NCBI GenBank assembly: GCA_030762175.1
Contig: CM060840.1
Coordinates: forward strand, 36,183,501-36,247,500
DNA from: Metallyticus violacea
Taxonomy: Eukaryota > Arthropoda > Insecta > Mantodea > Metallyticidae
DNA length: 64,000 nucleotides
Reading direction: 5' to 3'
A model generated the notes under the pieces. It was not told where the DNA came from. It saw only the letters and a program-made list of their open reading frames with translations, and did not search any database. Both the position numbers and the translations under genes were made by a program. Positions 61,279-64,000 of this stretch are shown piece by piece; the stretch's first letter is position 1, and every line of letters begins with the position of its first letter.

Positions 61279-61740
61279 AATAAGAAAATCTTCATGATAT
61301 TACTTTTTATCTTGAAAACTACTGGGTCTTTTAACAACGTAGTTGTTACGTAATATAGGTGTAAAAAAGCTGAAAAATCATTAATCATTCATTATGGTCA
61401 GTGTTCTCTTCCTAGTTTGCCTCTCATAGGAAAACATAATGTTCAGTACTCGAAAAGATACTTAAAAGTTTTAAATTGTTAACAGAAAATTACTCACTAC
61501 TGTTATCAAGTATTCTATTTTTGTTCAAATTTAATGCAACTAGTAAATAGTAAAATATCCATTCTCTCCTTCAGTTTTAGAAACGTATAAACTCGTCTCA
61601 CAAATCAAGCTGTAAAGCTTAGTAATCACTATTATTCGTTATGATTAGTTTTCAAACATCTAATGAAGTACTGAATTCAGCTCAACTAAATTGATTGTTA
61701 AAAATAGAGAAAGGGAAGAGAAGTAAAGCTATTGATCCCT

Positions 61741-61832
61741 TGTCGTAGATTTACATGACAGAAGAACCTCAAGTCTGAAAGAAGAAACTTGTGAGCCCTG
61801 AGTTGAATGGGACGCTAATAACGAAAGGGGGA
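61741..61832 (+). mobile_element. SINE family C, 3' fragment
   Basis: The fragment matches the second half of family C: GTAGATTTACATGACAGAAG, AACCTCAAGTCTGAAAGAAG, then GTTGAATGGGACGCTAATAA, and an A-rich end. The GAGGCCTC..AATCGGCCG segment is deleted. It is diverged, so probably older than the copy at 46854. Confidence 0.7.
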
Positions 61833-62085
61833 AGAAAAAAAAACTTAATGTCACTACACCAACTTAATAAAGTTATTAAAAAGGAGAAAATTACTGAAGA
61901 GTTTCTGAGTTTCAGTCGTACCTTGCTTGTCCTGCATCCTCGGAAAAAATAGCAGACATGACTTCAAGAGCTTTGCAGCTCATTTGACATCCTTGACTCC
62001 ACGAGTTTAGAGTAATATCTGAAAGACACAAAATATATGAAATTGTTACAAGGTGACTGCACGTTAGCTCTCCTCTTCTACAGCT

Positions 62086-62366
62086 AAGGGTGGCCGAGCT
62101 CTTTAAGGTATGGACTCGTGAGCGGGAGGTCTGGAATTCCAATCCCACCAGCACTGTCCATCCTGATTGAGGTTTTTCCAGTTTTCCTCAGCGCTAATAA
62201 ATGGTAAATGTTAGGGAGACACCTTAAACCTAGGCCTTGAATGTTTCCTTCCTTAAAAAATCCTTTACCAATATATCATTTCATTTTATGTATCATCACT
62301 GTTCACCGCCTGTAGTGACTTAGTAGTAAAAACGGCGTTCAACACTATTAAAAAAAAAAAAAAAAA
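62086..62366 (+). mobile_element. SINE family A, full-length copy with poly(A)
   Basis: Head: AAGGGTGGCCGAGCTCTTTAAG (box A within). Box B has decayed to GGAATTCCAATCCCACC. The body TTTTCCAGTTTTCCTCAGCG, ATAAATGGTAAATGTTAGGG and CTTAAACCTAGGCCTTGAAT is intact, and the 3' end is AGTAAAAACGGCGTTCAACA plus an A-tail of about 17. The flanks TCTTCTACAGCT (62074-62085) and TCTTCTAAAACT (62373-62384) agree at 10 of 12 positions and are the likely target duplication. The minus-strand frame 61912-62154 overlaps it by accident. Confidence 0.83.
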
Positions 62367-62848
62367 GTAAGATCTTCTAAAACTAACAACACTTAAGATA
62401 TTTTGGGTTTCAATAAAATATATGCTGAATTATTTTAATTATTAAATATATAATAAATGAAAACGTAATGTGCTTAGCTATGTTACGAAAAGAGAGGCTG
62501 AAACACATTTTTTTACCTAAATTTTTTTGATAACTACTTAAGTTACGGTAACACTCCCTGAGAAATGAAGACACGTTTCTCGGGATGTAGCTTTTTAAGA
62601 TACTTATATTATCTTTGTAGACTACCTTATATTATAATATGTAAGGTTTTAGTTGGCACTGGCCTTTTAGACAGAAAAAGGAACATTTATTACACAGATA
62701 ACACGATATCAACACTTGTAACAATAAGAAACACAGTAAACAATACCTGGAGAGAATGTAATAGTAACCAGTGGATGACAGAAAGCTGCTGCCAGAAAAG
62801 TGCAGCAGAAAGAAGTGCCAACTTAAACATCACAGACTTTAATACCTT

Positions 62849-62911
62849 GTAAGATAAAAATTGACACGCGGTTGGGGGAGCATATATATTTTGTGTCAAT
62901 TTTTATCTTAC
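62849..62911. repeat. Perfect 19-bp inverted repeat with 25-nt loop
   Basis: Arms 62849-62867 (GTAAGATAAAAATTGACAC) and 62893-62911 are exact reverse complements around a loop of 25 bases that includes GCGGTTGGGGGAGCATATA. It is followed directly by short CA-rich runs. The 63-nt stem-loop is in the size range of an animal pre-miRNA, but the perfect pairing and CA flank also suit a fold-back or tiny inverted-repeat element. Confidence 0.9.
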
Positions 62912-64000
62912 ACACACAATTTTTATATACACACAAACACAGGCATACACATTGAATAATTGTCTCCGAAACATTGTATATTGGTGTGAAATAAATAATT
63001 TATTTCTGTGTATAAATGTACATAACAATTGCTGGTGGAATAATCAACTGTTTCAGCGAGATGGGCTGGTACTTGTACGGAATGACTACACTTGCGCTTA
63101 GGACATTTTTCTGCCTAGTGTCTGGTAAGGAAGCGAACCTTCTGAGAGGCTGAAACTCCTTGAAAATGGGAGGGGCCTCCACTGGTATCGAGGTGTTCTA
63201 TCTGCAAACAATTTAGGGATCATATCTGAGTCTGGTCTCAACGCTCCTGGATACTGTGGCTCAATGTTTCCCTCACCTCATCTCTTCCTCTTCGTAGGCA
63301 GAAAGGCCCAGCCCTTAAGCAAAGCCTAAGTACCGAAATATATCCTCCGTCCGTAGCATTCAAACGCCTTCTGAAAACTCCCACAAACTCTCCGTCATTC
63401 TCCAGAACAAAATGGAGCACAAAGCCATGCTGTGTTTTAACAGTTTATTAAAAGAAACTGGACTAATATAAACGTTAATATTTGTTGTAATTTTTGTGAA
63501 TTCATCTTCAAAATTGTTACAATATAACACATCATATAATTATGAGCACTTATACACTCAATGTGCAATATTTACGTATCAAGTAAGTAATTTCAAAAAT
63601 GTTCGAACATTACAACGCTACTACTCATATATGAACTTTCACTTAAACAAAAAACAGACAAAAAGCACGTAGTCTCAGGAGATAAAGCAACTGGAAATAG
63701 TCCACCAAGAGTTAAGAACTAAGTCGTGGTTTAGCAGCGGGAATATAATATGATCTCTCCGTATTAAGTAAATATTTGCGAAATTAATTACATATAAATT
63801 CTTGATGTTAACAATTTCAATCTTTCTTACTACTCTCCAAAAAGTTTCTATCCTAGATATTAGGCGATAGTGCGCATAGCAACCGCTATTACGTTTGCTA
63901 GTTCCTAAGATCTGTATCATTAGGATATAGTAGAAACTTCCAATGATGCTATATAAGTTTAAACGCTTTTAAAAATTAATTCTGCCAAAAGTAAGGCCTT
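62912..64000. other. No firm gene; balanced patch with splice-like signals at 63.1-63.43 kb
   Basis: 63100-63430 is less AT-rich and open on both strands. On the minus strand an open stretch (FVGVFRRRLNATDGGY.. to FCLRRGRDE) runs from an ACACAG acceptor-like site at about 63436 to an excellent donor GAG|GTGAGG at about 63280. On the plus strand a strong pyrimidine tract ending TTCGTAG (63290-63296) precedes another open stretch. I recognise neither product. Downstream sequence to 64000 is AT-rich. Confidence 0.2.

Noticed and set aside
1..64000. CRISPR arrays, bacterial operons, rRNA genes or viral genomes
   Set aside because: No direct-repeat/spacer arrays, no closely packed ORFs, no rRNA-like blocks and no viral capsid or polymerase frames were seen. 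The composition is eukaryotic noncoding DNA.

Overview
This window is non-genic DNA from a large, AT-rich, intron- or intergenic-type eukaryotic genome, most likely an insect or other arthropod. The reasons are: no run of long ORFs and no bacterial-style operons; abundant (ATT)n, (GT)n and (AT)n microsatellites; several families of tRNA-derived SINEs with recognisable A and B boxes and target-site duplications; decayed mariner, Tc1, hAT-like and non-LTR elements of types common in insects; and a short interstitial GGTTA array matching the arthropod telomere unit. The combination fits a big repeat-rich insect genome, but the species cannot be fixed from the sequence. I find no host protein-coding gene that I can support with confidence; nearly all short ORFs look like chance.

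Layout. 1-9600 is mostly unclassifiable AT-rich DNA with an (ATT)n cluster at 5.6-5.8 kb. 9.6-12.4 kb holds an AT/GT microsatellite, the GGTTA triplet array and a truncated reverse-strand SINE. 13.5-14.2 kb is a more base-balanced stretch that looks unlike the surrounding repeat debris. 15-22.3 kb is an accessory cluster: four SINEs of different families, and a 1.8 kb DNA transposon (18,992-20,773) with inverted ends and a reverse-strand transposase relic. A perfect 21-bp inverted repeat lies at 22.5 kb. 28-30 kb has a SINE tail and the 3' part of a non-LTR reverse transcriptase (FADD box). 33.2 kb holds a full SINE with duplicated target site; 35.6-36.15 kb a MITE; 37.7 kb a Pipsqueak-type helix-turn-helix relic; 40.2 kb a mariner relic; 41.4 kb a SINE; 43.7-44.8 kb two more retrotransposon tails. 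At 46.6-47.2 kb a SINE, a second SINE inserted beside it in opposite orientation (perfect 13-bp target duplication) and a Tc1 scrap lie together. 52.4-53.5 kb is the best preserved mariner pseudogene, with a (GT)n expansion inside its catalytic domain. 60.6-62.9 kb holds a hAT-like C-terminal fragment, two SINE copies and a 19-bp hairpin.

How the parts relate: there is no pathway or operon here. The functional logic is parasitic. Pol III-type SINEs were presumably moved by LINE machinery, MITEs by a transposase encoded elsewhere, and all transposase or reverse-transcriptase reading frames seen are broken by stops or frameshifts. I did not find a convincing new biological system. The most useful leads are the five SINE families, the dated-looking SINE insertion at 46.85-47.09 kb, the DNA transposon with its TIRs, the MITE, and two long perfect hairpins.
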